Shown here one piece after another: positions 15,687 to 23,373 of a stretch of 46,168 nucleotides of DNA. Origin of the DNA: Methanoregulaceae archaeon (GTDB lineage: Archaea > Halobacteriota > Methanomicrobia > Methanomicrobiales > Methanospirillaceae); assembly GCA_015660885.1 (NCBI GenBank), contig JACTUB010000021.1:1-46168 (forward strand). The letters are read 5' to 3'. A program made the translations under genes and the position numbers. Numbering within the stretch: position 1 is the stretch's first letter; the number at the start of each line of letters is the position of its first letter. The notes beneath the pieces were generated by a model. It was not told the origin of the DNA, made no database searches, and saw only the letters and a list, made by a program, of their open reading frames with translations.

Positions 15687-16482
15687 TCATATCCATATCG
15701 ATCCGGTAAATGGTCGGGGGATAGAGGCTGCAAAAGATTTTTTGCGGGCTGGTGGGACACATATCTTTCTTGTCTCAAAACCGTCATGGTCATCCTCCGT
15801 CCATCCTTGCTGCGGTGCAGACTATACCACTGTTTTTGATGAGACGATCCGTGTAGCGAAGCTCATCGAAGCGATCGGGGTGGTCGTATTTCCGGTTCTC
15901 GGGGTTCATCCCGCTGAGATAAACAGGCTTTCTGAACGCATGTCATTACCCGAGGCTACTAAGGTCATGAAAGACGGGATAGATTGTGCGACAGGATACA
16001 TACGGGAAGGAACTGCAATTGCCCTTAAGAGCGGGAGACCGCACTACGAAGTGAATCCGGAAGTCTGGGCTGCATCCAACGATATTCTCGTGCATGCGCT
16101 AAAACGTGCAGCCGAATGCGGGTGCGCATTGCAGGTGCATGCTGAAAGCGGCCCCTGTTCAGATATCGCAGAAATGGCTCAGCATGTGGGTATCCCCGTG
16201 GAACATGTTGTGAAACACTATGGTTCTCCAGACACTCCTCTGCATCCCTCCCTTATTGCAAAACATGAAGCTATACCGCTGATGACAAGCGAGCGACGGG
16301 CGTTTACTATGGAAAGCGATTTTATGGATGAAAATGCGCGCCCGGGAGCGGTTATGGGGCCAAAATCAGTACCCCGTTATACGAATCATCTGCTAGGGCA
16401 GGGCCTGATTACTGAAGAAGACTGCTTCAGAATTCATGCTGAGACCGTTGGAAAAGTGTACGGTGTGACAATCATGCTGTGA
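15655..16482 (+). CDS. TatD-related metal-dependent hydrolase (archaeal COG1099 type)
   Basis: A 275-residue amidohydrolase-fold protein. The N-terminal metal motif DDHIHID is present, followed by VFPVLGVHP (an H-P metal motif), LQVHAESG (His ligand) and VVKHYG (His ligand). These match the TatD superfamily, whose members are metal-dependent nucleases or hydrolases. The archaeal subfamily is uncharacterised. The start chosen is the ATG at 15655, which begins MKPSRFPVTDDHIHID and overlaps mptD. A further upstream in-frame start at 15580 would sit deep inside mptD and adds residues without family character. It is co-transcribed with mptD and mcm, so a role in DNA metabolism or pterin metabolism cannot be told apart. 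Confidence 0.85.
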   Translation: MKPSRFPVTDDHIHIDPVNGRGIEAAKDFLRAGGTHIFLVSKPSWSSSVHPCCGADYTTVFDETIRVAKLIEAIGVVVFPVLGVHPAEINRLSERMSLPEATKVMKDGIDCATGYIREGTAIALKSGRPHYEVNPEVWAASNDILVHALKRAAECGCALQVHAESGPCSDIAEMAQHVGIPVEHVVKHYGSPDTPLHPSLIAKHEAIPLMTSERRAFTMESDFMDENARPGAVMGPKSVPRYTNHLLGQGLITEEDCFRIHAETVGKVYGVTIML

Positions 16483-16530
16483 AAGTGTTCCAACTCACCT
16501 TTTTTATCCCTACCCGACAATAGGTATTCA

Positions 16531-16824
16531 ATGTTTCTGAAGGTTCATCGTTCACCTGGGGCAGGTGATATCGTGGCTGTGTGCGATCGCGAACTGCTGA
16601 ATACCACCATCAGCCATGGAGAGCTTTCTGTCAGGATCACTGAAGCGTTCTATGGCAACTTTCCTGCCGGTGAAGATGAGGTGAGAGCTGCACTAAAAAA
16701 GGCCGGTAATATCAACCTGATGGGCGAACGTGCGGTGAGCATTGCGATTGATATGGGGCTCATCACTCAATCAGGGTGCATAATGATAGGGAAAATCCCC
16801 CATGCTCAGGTCTACTCGCTATGA
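16531..16824 (+). CDS. DUF424 domain protein
   Basis: This 97-residue protein matches the archaeal DUF424 (COG2412) family: a short N-terminal strand MFLKVHRS, then VAVCDRELL and a central G-E-x-x-V-R-I-T-E-A-F-Y-G motif, ending AVSIAIDMGLI. The function of the family is not established. Its stop overlaps the NMD3 start (ATGA), so the two are translationally coupled, which suggests a ribosome-related or translation-related role. This is inference from context only. Confidence 0.85.
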   Translation: MFLKVHRSPGAGDIVAVCDRELLNTTISHGELSVRITEAFYGNFPAGEDEVRAALKKAGNINLMGERAVSIAIDMGLITQSGCIMIGKIPHAQVYSL

Positions 16825-17861
16825 GCATTCAGGATTGTTTTTGTCCAAAATGTGGAAAAGCCACCGAACATGAAGGGCTCTGCACCAACTGCAGGATTGA
16901 CAACACACCATGGTTTGTCTGCGATCGCCGCGTTAAGAGCATCCGTTGTCCGAGCTGCGGTGCATTAAAGCAGGCAAATACATGGACAGATTCCGAACGC
17001 GAATGGGCAGATTTGGCACCTGAGCTTGCTAAGACCGCAGTACATTTTCATCCTGATGTGAGGAAACCCTCGTTGGTTGTGACCGTTGAGGACAACACCC
17101 TTAATCGCTCAACAGCTACCATCTCTCTGAAAGGACTGCTGCACAATACCCCCCTTGAAGCCACCTGTAGCGTTGAAATCGTCTGGCATAAAGAGCAGTG
17201 CGATCGGTGTAACCGAATCAGCGGGAGTTATTATGAAGGTATAGTCCAGGTCCGTGCAGATGGAAGACCCCCCAGTACCTTTGAACTTCAGATGTCAGCG
17301 GGAATTGCGCAACAGGTAGAAGACTCGTTACAGGCGGGGGGAGAACGGCTTTCATTTATCGCAGACATGAATGAAACTCGCGAGGGTCTGAACATAACGG
17401 TGGGATCTCAACACATCGGGACCCTTATTTCACAGGGAATAATCGCTCAGCTTGGCGGAAGGTTCACCACTCATCCAAAACTGGTCGGGGAGAAAAATGG
17501 ACGACAACTATATCGTATCACCTACTCGGTCCGCCTCCCCCGGTTTCAGAAACAGGATGTTGTATTTAGCCATGGGCGATATCTTGAAGTGACACGTATC
17601 GAATCCAGCCATATCAAAGCCCTTGATCTTGCCAAGGGAGTCCCGACATCGGTGCGCGAGGAAGATATTGAACGTTCCGTCGGGAATCTGCGGGATGCCG
17701 TATCGGCATTAGTGGCGTTCGCTGACAGCCATATCATGGGGGTCCTCGATCCGGAAACCTGCCAGACAAAAGAGCTCAGGAAGGTCCCGTGGCTTGACGT
17801 TAAAGCCGGGCAACATGTGCTGGTCCTTCGTGACAATGAAAATCTCGTCGTGGTCGGGTAA
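16821..17861 (+). CDS. NMD3-related ribosome biogenesis protein
   Basis: This 346-residue protein matches archaeal homologues of eukaryotic NMD3, the 60S export adaptor. The N-terminus has paired zinc-binding Cys motifs: CPKCGK, CTNC, then CPSCGALK, and later CDRCNR near residue 130. The central and C-terminal parts (about 150-346) are beta-rich domains with YRITYSVRLPRF. In archaea it presumably acts in large-subunit assembly or recycling. Start chosen at 16821, which overlaps the DUF424 stop by 4 nt and begins MSIQDCFCPKCGK; a longer frame from 16776 would lie inside DUF424. The gene is followed by the tRNA-modifying methyltransferase-like gene after 3 nt. Confidence 0.9.
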   Translation: MSIQDCFCPKCGKATEHEGLCTNCRIDNTPWFVCDRRVKSIRCPSCGALKQANTWTDSEREWADLAPELAKTAVHFHPDVRKPSLVVTVEDNTLNRSTATISLKGLLHNTPLEATCSVEIVWHKEQCDRCNRISGSYYEGIVQVRADGRPPSTFELQMSAGIAQQVEDSLQAGGERLSFIADMNETREGLNITVGSQHIGTLISQGIIAQLGGRFTTHPKLVGEKNGRQLYRITYSVRLPRFQKQDVVFSHGRYLEVTRIESSHIKALDLAKGVPTSVREEDIERSVGNLRDAVSALVAFADSHIMGVLDPETCQTKELRKVPWLDVKAGQHVLVLRDNENLVVVG

Positions 17862-17864
17862 TTG

Positions 17865-18743
17865 ATGCGGGTAAAAGCAGTACCGAATGAAAAGCTCAGG
17901 GATATCGCCGGCGAAGACTGGATTGACCACACACGGAGTTCGTATGTCGATGAAAACGTTGCATGGGTCCCGGTCAGAGATGATTACCCCTGCGAATGCG
18001 AGCTCCCGCATCGAATGCGGTACCGGGGAAAAGGGTTTTTTATGCTGGGTGATGTTGCAGTCATCCATGGTAAAAAACCTGTTCAGGCTGACGTTGAGGA
18101 GATAGTGAGTTTCCGACATCCCCGGGGGGTACTCTGGATTGAATCACTTCAGGATCTAACAAGAACCCCAAAAACCGAAATCCTCTGGGGTGATGCCGGT
18201 GAGGTTCAACACCATGAGAACGGATATACCTATATTCTCGACCCGACAAAAGTGATGTTTGCGAAGGGTAACAGAACCGAGAAAATGAGAGTTGCTCAGC
18301 TGGTTCGCATGAGTAATACAGTTGAACGAGTGGCTGACATGTTTGCTGGTATAGGGTACTTTACCATCCCGATTGCTGGCAGTGGTGCCTCTGTTCATGC
18401 AATGGAGATCAATCCGATCGCCTTCGAGTACCTGAAACGGAATATCCGGGAAAACGATCTTTCCAGTCGGGTCAATACCTCATTGGGAGATTGCCGGAAC
18501 CTCCTGTCCGGTACCTATGACCGTGTTGTTATGGGTCACTTTGATGCACTATCTCTACTTCCATCAGTACTGTTACATGTACGTAAGGGAAGTGTTATTC
18601 ATCTCCACAGTATCGATCCCCTTGAAGATAAAATCAGAGAGGAGATAGAGAGAGCAGGTTTTTCTGCAACCATTCACATACATAAAGTAAAAAAATACCG
18701 CCCCCATGTCTGGCATGTGGTGCAGGATGTAACTATTGCATGA
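17865..18743 (+). CDS. Trm5/TYW2-family tRNA-modifying transferase, probably Taw2
   Basis: A 292-residue class I SAM-dependent enzyme of the Trm5/TYW2 group. The SAM motif DMFAGIGYFTIPIA (about 160-173) reads more like TYW2/Taw2 than Trm5, as does DPTKVMFAKGNRTEKMR just before it, where Taw2 has a S/A-x-GN pattern and Trm5 usually has SPRL. Taw2 moves the aminocarboxypropyl group of SAM onto imidazoguanosine at tRNA-Phe position 37 in wyosine synthesis. The catalytic-site NPPY-like segment of Trm5 is replaced by VMGHFDAL, also favouring Taw2. Start placed at the ATG at 17865, one codon after an in-frame TTG. A Trm5 m1G37 methyltransferase is the alternative. Confidence 0.8.
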   Translation: MRVKAVPNEKLRDIAGEDWIDHTRSSYVDENVAWVPVRDDYPCECELPHRMRYRGKGFFMLGDVAVIHGKKPVQADVEEIVSFRHPRGVLWIESLQDLTRTPKTEILWGDAGEVQHHENGYTYILDPTKVMFAKGNRTEKMRVAQLVRMSNTVERVADMFAGIGYFTIPIAGSGASVHAMEINPIAFEYLKRNIRENDLSSRVNTSLGDCRNLLSGTYDRVVMGHFDALSLLPSVLLHVRKGSVIHLHSIDPLEDKIREEIERAGFSATIHIHKVKKYRPHVWHVVQDVTIA

Positions 18744-19900
18744 CAATGATGCAGACACTTGCCGGCAAACAGATAGTTATTGGTGTTACCGGAAGTATAG
18801 CCGCCGTCGAAGTCGTGAAACTGATACGTTCTCTCCGCCGGCACGGTGCACTGGTGCAGCCGGTGATGAGTCAGGCAGCATCGGGTATCATACACCCTGA
18901 TTCACTGACGTACGCCAGCGGACGGGAAACTATTACACAGTTATCAGGCCGGGTCGAACATATCACCTATTGCGGAAATGAAGGAAGTGCTGATCTTTTA
19001 TTGATTGCTCCGTGCACGGCAAACACGATAAGTAAAATCGCCTGTGGAATCGACGATACTCCGGTTACTACGTTCGCAACGACAGCAATTGGCAGCAGGA
19101 AGCCCGTCATTCTCGTGCCGGCAATGCACCACAGCATGTACCGCCACCCGGCGGTAATCGAGAACCTTGCAAAACTGAAGAAATGGGGTGTGGAGATTGT
19201 TGATCCCAGACTCGACGAAGGGAAAGCCAAGATTGCAGATAGTGAAGAGATTATTCTCCACTGCGAGCGTGCCGTCACGGGCAAAACATTTTCCGGCAGA
19301 AAAGTACTTATTACCAGCGGACCCTGCCAAGAACCGGTTGATGATATCCGCATTCTGACAACACGATCAAGCGGGCAGATGGGCCGGGCGCTCGCGCTCC
19401 AGGCGTTCCGTCTCGGTGCTGATGTAACGGTAGTCCACCGGAATACCTTCCCCTGCGTAAACAATGTTTTTGCAGAAACTGCAGATGATATGCGGCGTGC
19501 TGTGCACCGGTATTTTTCAGAGGAGGGAGCGGACATCTATATCAGTGCAGCGGCAATTTCCGATTTTGCACCAAAAAGAGTGAAAGGGAAAATCCCGAGC
19601 GGCAGCCAGATAAATCTTGTACTTGAGCCTCTCCCGAAATTACTTGCCGAAGTAATGCAGAAGTATAATCCTTTGACAATTGCATTCAAACTCGGAAATT
19701 CGTCCGAAAAAACGGCAAAGACGATGATTGCACGGGGTGCCGCGATGGTTCTGATGAACGAATTAGAGACAATGGGGAGTGCCTGTGGCGAATATATGCT
19801 CCTCACGCGGGATGGGGAGTATCCTATGAAAGGTACAAAAGATGAGATCGCAGCCGCAATCTGGAATACTATTCTCCATTATAGTTCTTCGTCAAAATAA
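18740..19900 (+). CDS. coaBC: Bifunctional phosphopantothenoylcysteine synthetase/decarboxylase
   Basis: A 386-residue fusion of two CoA enzymes. Residues 1-170 are the FMN-dependent decarboxylase CoaC: GVTGSIAA (nucleotide motif), then CTANTISKIACGI and the substrate-binding PAMHHSM motif. Residues 180-386 are the ligase CoaB: VLITSGPCQEPVDDIRILTTRSSGQMG (shown in parts), AAISDFAP, and the IAFK lysine motif. It makes 4'-phosphopantetheine from phosphopantothenate and cysteine. It overlaps the tRNA-modifying gene by 4 nt. The next two genes supply its substrate by the archaeal route. Confidence 0.94.
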   Translation: MTMMQTLAGKQIVIGVTGSIAAVEVVKLIRSLRRHGALVQPVMSQAASGIIHPDSLTYASGRETITQLSGRVEHITYCGNEGSADLLLIAPCTANTISKIACGIDDTPVTTFATTAIGSRKPVILVPAMHHSMYRHPAVIENLAKLKKWGVEIVDPRLDEGKAKIADSEEIILHCERAVTGKTFSGRKVLITSGPCQEPVDDIRILTTRSSGQMGRALALQAFRLGADVTVVHRNTFPCVNNVFAETADDMRRAVHRYFSEEGADIYISAAAISDFAPKRVKGKIPSGSQINLVLEPLPKLLAEVMQKYNPLTIAFKLGNSSEKTAKTMIARGAAMVLMNELETMGSACGEYMLLTRDGEYPMKGTKDEIAAAIWNTILHYSSSSK

Positions 19901-19925
19901 TGTTCCCGCAGTCGGAGTACCTCAA

Positions 19926-19950
19926 CGGTATTATCTTATTAAGATAACCG
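19926..19950. promoter_or_regulatory. Inverted repeat between coaBC and pantoate kinase
   Basis: TTATCTT-ATT-AAGATAA is a perfect 7-bp inverted repeat with outer CGG and CCG that can pair across a two-base bulge. It sits 26 nt after the coaBC stop in a 166-bp gap, the longest inside this otherwise tightly packed cluster. It could be an operator or RNA hairpin controlling the distal genes. The role is not visible from the sequence. Confidence 0.35.
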
Positions 19951-20042
19951 GCGTTGTCCGCCAGATACGGCTGATTTTGGATAATGTAAATATTTACCAG
20001 AATTCCTGCCGGGATTCTTTAATGTGGGAAAACACCCTATCG

Positions 20043-20052
20043 TTTTATATTA
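20043..20052 (+). promoter_or_regulatory. TATA-like box before the pantoate kinase gene
   Basis: TTTTATATTA lies about 15-24 nt before the chosen ATG at 20067. An internal promoter giving a leaderless or nearly leaderless transcript is therefore plausible, which would make pantoate kinase and the following genes separately regulated. Confidence 0.35.
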
Positions 20053-20066
20053 CTCTGCATAAATCC

Positions 20067-20933
20067 ATGAAACCGATTGCCGTTGTCGCGTACTGTCCCG
20101 GTCATATTTCCGGCTATTTCAGACGAATAGAGGGAGATACGATTGCTACAACGGGAAGTATCGGTGCCGGGGTTGTTATCAGTGAAGGGGTCACGGCAAC
20201 TGTTGAACCTTCAGAAACAACAACCGTAATCATAAAACAAAGGGGCGGGTCGAGAACACCTTTTGAGATTGACTCCGGTTCGCATCTCCTTATACATGTC
20301 ATGGAACGGCTTGATGTGACTGCATCCATTATAACCGAATGCCTGCTGCCAATTGGTGCCGGGTTCGGGTTGTCTGCTGCTGCATTGCTTGCCACTCTCA
20401 CTGCGGTGAACAGGCTTTATGAGCTGGGAATGCATCAGGAAGAAATTGCACAATATGCCCACAGGACTGAGATTGAACACCGGACCGGACTTGGTGATGT
20501 AGCGGCCTGTCAGGGAGGGGGGAGGGTCATCAGATATGGGCCGGGGATCCATGGATTCATTGAACGGAGATTTGATATGCCAGAACCATTGTATGCAGTA
20601 AGTTTCGGACCAATCCACACCCCATCCGTGTTAGGCTCTCCTGAACAGATGGAACGCGTGTCATCCGCATTTCCTAAAACAACACCGGCTAATGCGATGG
20701 ATTTTTTCCATCTCTCGCGCTATTTTGCCGAACAGAGCGGACTTATGACACGTGAAGTAAAAGAGGTTACCCGGCTCTGTGATACCGCAGGTGTGCCCTC
20801 AAGTATGACGATGCTGGGCAATGGTGTTTTTGCATATGGCAGGAATGCACGCGATGTGCTATTGCCTTTCGGCGCTGTATATGAATTTCGGGTAGCAGAT
20901 GCCGGAGCCCGTATTATCGAGGATAAGGTATGA
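20067..20933 (+). CDS. Pantoate kinase (archaeal CoA pathway)
   Basis: A 288-residue GHMP-superfamily kinase. The N-terminus CPGHISGYF and the ATP-binding loop PIGAGFGLSAAAL (about residues 91-103) are typical of archaeal pantoate kinase, which converts pantoate to 4-phosphopantoate using ATP. The tail FGAVYEFRVADAGARI fits the GHMP C-terminal region. A frame with an ATG 75 codons earlier runs back into coaBC but adds no family-like sequence, so the ATG at 20067 is chosen. It overlaps the phosphopantoate-beta-alanine ligase gene by 4 nt, so the two consecutive enzymes of the archaeal pathway are coupled. Confidence 0.93.
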   Translation: MKPIAVVAYCPGHISGYFRRIEGDTIATTGSIGAGVVISEGVTATVEPSETTTVIIKQRGGSRTPFEIDSGSHLLIHVMERLDVTASIITECLLPIGAGFGLSAAALLATLTAVNRLYELGMHQEEIAQYAHRTEIEHRTGLGDVAACQGGGRVIRYGPGIHGFIERRFDMPEPLYAVSFGPIHTPSVLGSPEQMERVSSAFPKTTPANAMDFFHLSRYFAEQSGLMTREVKEVTRLCDTAGVPSSMTMLGNGVFAYGRNARDVLLPFGAVYEFRVADAGARIIEDKV

Positions 20934-21661
20934 TACCGAAGGATCATCCCCGCTATCGTTCTCTTGTGACCCGTGAACATCTAACGGAATGTGCAAAAAC
21001 CGGAATTGTTGCATGGGAGGGACTCACTGCCCATGGACGCGGTGAAGCCTTTGATTATATGATAGGGGAGAGAACAACCCCAAGTGCCCTTCTTGCTGAG
21101 AGGACTGCTGCTGCAATGCTTCTGTCTGCCAGTAATCCGTTGATTTCCGTGAATGGCAACACAGCAGCTCTTGCAGCCAAAGAAATTTCTGAACTTCAAA
21201 AAACTTGCAGAGCCCGTGTCGAGGTGAATCTTTTTCATCGGACAAAAAAGCGTGTGGAAATGATTGAGGATTTTCTCCGCAACTCGGGAGTGGATGTATT
21301 AACCGGCGAAGCAGAGAAATTACTCCCCCTCTCTCATGATCGGGCATGGTGCAGGAGAGATGGGGTATTCTCTGCTGATGTTGTTCTCGTTCCGCTTGAG
21401 GACGGGGACCGGTGCGAGGCTCTTGTTGGAATGGGAAAGACCGTGATTGCAGTCGATCTGAACCCGCTCTCCCGCACTGCACGATCGGCAACCCTTACGA
21501 TAGTGGATGAACTGACCCGTGCAATTCCTCAGATTACCAGGGCATGTTGTGATATTTCTGATATTGAACAACAACAGCTCCTTAGATCAGTTGACAATCA
21601 TTATCTTTTGTCAGAAGCAATACGTGAGATGACTCTGAGGCTTTCCCATGCTCTGGATTGA
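20930..21661 (+). CDS. 4-phosphopantoate-beta-alanine ligase
   Basis: A 243-residue protein matching the archaeal phosphopantothenate synthetase family (COG1701). Family features are the N-terminal IPKDHPRYRSLVTREHL, a GLTAHGRGEAFDYMIGE motif, NGNTAALA, and NLFHRTKKRVEMIEDFL. It condenses 4-phosphopantoate and beta-alanine with ATP to give 4'-phosphopantothenate, replacing bacterial PanC. It is coupled by 4-nt overlap to pantoate kinase upstream and overlaps the second RFC-like gene by 14 nt downstream. Confidence 0.94.
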   Translation: MIPKDHPRYRSLVTREHLTECAKTGIVAWEGLTAHGRGEAFDYMIGERTTPSALLAERTAAAMLLSASNPLISVNGNTAALAAKEISELQKTCRARVEVNLFHRTKKRVEMIEDFLRNSGVDVLTGEAEKLLPLSHDRAWCRRDGVFSADVVLVPLEDGDRCEALVGMGKTVIAVDLNPLSRTARSATLTIVDELTRAIPQITRACCDISDIEQQQLLRSVDNHYLLSEAIREMTLRLSHALD

Positions 21662-22643
21662 GAGATACCGCCCGGAAAAACTTACCGATATTGTAGGTCA
21701 GGATACAGCAGTCCGCCATCTCTCCTCTTTTGCAGCATCCGGAGTTGTCCCCCACCTGATTCTTTCCGGACCCCACGGGACCGGGAAAAGTGCGGCGATT
21801 GAATGTCTTGCAAAAGCACTCTACAAGGAAAACTGGGAGTTAAATACCTCGGTTTTCCAGACAGCCGATCTCTTTTTACTGGGGAAAGCATACCTCGAAC
21901 ATGATGATCGTTATACCCATCTCTACCAGAAAAACCAGTCTCTTATAACAAATTTTAAGTACATAATAAGATGGTATGCCTCTCTCCGTCCACTTGATGC
22001 TGAATTCAAGCTAATGGTTTTTGAGGATGCCCATACACTTACGAAGGATGCCCAGCATGCACTCAGAAGGATTATGGAACGTGCAAGCACCACGTGCCGG
22101 TTTATTTTCTCTACGACGAACCAGAGTGCCATTATCCCACCCGTTGCATCCCGCTGCCTGCCACTCTTCTTTTCACCGGTTGATCAGGATAGTATGCTCA
22201 GCCATCTCCGTAGGATCCGAGAAAGGGAAAATTCAGGTTTGCACCCCTGTACTGATGATGATCTTGATCTGATTGCCCAGGCCGCTCAGGGAGACATGCG
22301 CCGGGCAATCCTGCTCCTGCAGGTTGCTCTTGAAGCGGGAAGGTGCAGGGATCTTTCTGCGCTGGCTCAGTCAGAAACGACAAACGTGGCCGCTTCTGCT
22401 ATTGAATCTCTCAAAAAAGGAGAGGTACGCAACGCGATCCGGCGCCTCGAATCACTGATAATTGACTATGGGCTTGCCGGCGGCGAAGTATTCCTTGAAA
22501 TCCGTACCATTATGCAACGTGAGTACAATCATCCCTTGCTTGCAATCGCGCTTGCCAATGCTGAATATCGTCTGCTCCACGGAAACAACGAATTTATCCA
22601 GATTGGAGCATTTGCCTCCGGATTGCAGGAGGTCTTCACGTGA
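21648..22643 (+). CDS. Divergent second replication factor C small-subunit paralogue
   Basis: A 331-residue AAA+ clamp-loader-type protein clearly related to RfcS (RFC box WIERYRPEKLTDIVGQ). It keeps Walker A GPHGTGKS (41-48), the SRC arginine-finger motif (168-170) and sensor 2 QGDMRRAI, but its Walker B reads FEDAH (125-129) instead of LDEAD, with acidic residues swapped. ATP hydrolysis may therefore be altered while ATP sensing is kept. Some euryarchaea have two different RFC small subunits in one complex, and this is the likely role. An insertion (about 76-100) distinguishes it from the rfcS gene at 12221. It overlaps both neighbours, the phosphopantoate ligase and the methyltransferase. 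Confidence 0.9.
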   Translation: MLWIERYRPEKLTDIVGQDTAVRHLSSFAASGVVPHLILSGPHGTGKSAAIECLAKALYKENWELNTSVFQTADLFLLGKAYLEHDDRYTHLYQKNQSLITNFKYIIRWYASLRPLDAEFKLMVFEDAHTLTKDAQHALRRIMERASTTCRFIFSTTNQSAIIPPVASRCLPLFFSPVDQDSMLSHLRRIRERENSGLHPCTDDDLDLIAQAAQGDMRRAILLLQVALEAGRCRDLSALAQSETTNVAASAIESLKKGEVRNAIRRLESLIIDYGLAGGEVFLEIRTIMQREYNHPLLAIALANAEYRLLHGNNEFIQIGAFASGLQEVFT

Positions 22644-23371
22644 GTGCTATCAAACAGAAAAAAATCCAGGAGCACTATGATACTATCGCTGACGTATATG
22701 ACCATCATTATGACCAACGCCGGGGACGATGCTATTATACGCACCTGAGCACGTATGTCATGAACGCTCTGCCGCAGAGCGGGAAACTCCTGGATATCGG
22801 ATGCGGAACAGGCCTCTTTGTGGAAAGGTATATTGTGGATGGCCGGAGCGCTGTCGGGCTGGATATCAGCAGAAGAATGATCGAACGGGCGCGACGCAGG
22901 TGCGGGGAATGTGATTATACGGTCGGGACCGGGGAAAAAATCCCGTTTTATGATAATTCATTTGATGCAATTACCAGCCTGCTTGTATTCAGCTACGTAC
23001 GGGATCCCGAAGCCATGATGAGTGAGGCATACCGGGTACTGAAGCCCGGTGGCGCGATTGCAATCTGCACGCTGGGGAAAAAATTGCTTACCCGGGGGAT
23101 TCCGGCGATCTACCATATCAGCGAAAAGATGAACGTGAATCATGTTGTCATGAAAAATTTCGGGGAGCGCTATTATGATAGGGAGGAGATGCATGAACTG
23201 TTTAATCATGCCGGATTTTCAGATATCCAGGTGAAATGGTGTTCCTTTGCTCACATCGATATGATCGATCCTCTCTTCTTTCTTGCACAGAAAATCGAAC
23301 CATTTGTTGAAAAATGCGTCCCTCAGCTCGCCTATAATATTTGTATAAGTGGAAAAAAACCCCAAAAATAG
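22640..23371 (+). CDS. Class I SAM-dependent methyltransferase
   Basis: A 243-residue Methyltransf_11/25-like protein. Motif I is LLDIGCGTGLF (about residues 49-59), an acidic motif II follows in VGLDISRRMIE, and motif post-II is present as FDAITSLLVFSYVRDPEAM. The substrate cannot be predicted. The start is a GTG inside the GTGA overlap with the RFC paralogue stop, so it is translationally coupled and the last gene of the run. It ends 2 nt from the convergent AIR synthase-related gene. Confidence 0.9.
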   Translation: MSAIKQKKIQEHYDTIADVYDHHYDQRRGRCYYTHLSTYVMNALPQSGKLLDIGCGTGLFVERYIVDGRSAVGLDISRRMIERARRRCGECDYTVGTGEKIPFYDNSFDAITSLLVFSYVRDPEAMMSEAYRVLKPGGAIAICTLGKKLLTRGIPAIYHISEKMNVNHVVMKNFGERYYDREEMHELFNHAGFSDIQVKWCSFAHIDMIDPLFFLAQKIEPFVEKCVPQLAYNICISGKKPQK

Positions 23372-23373
23372 GT

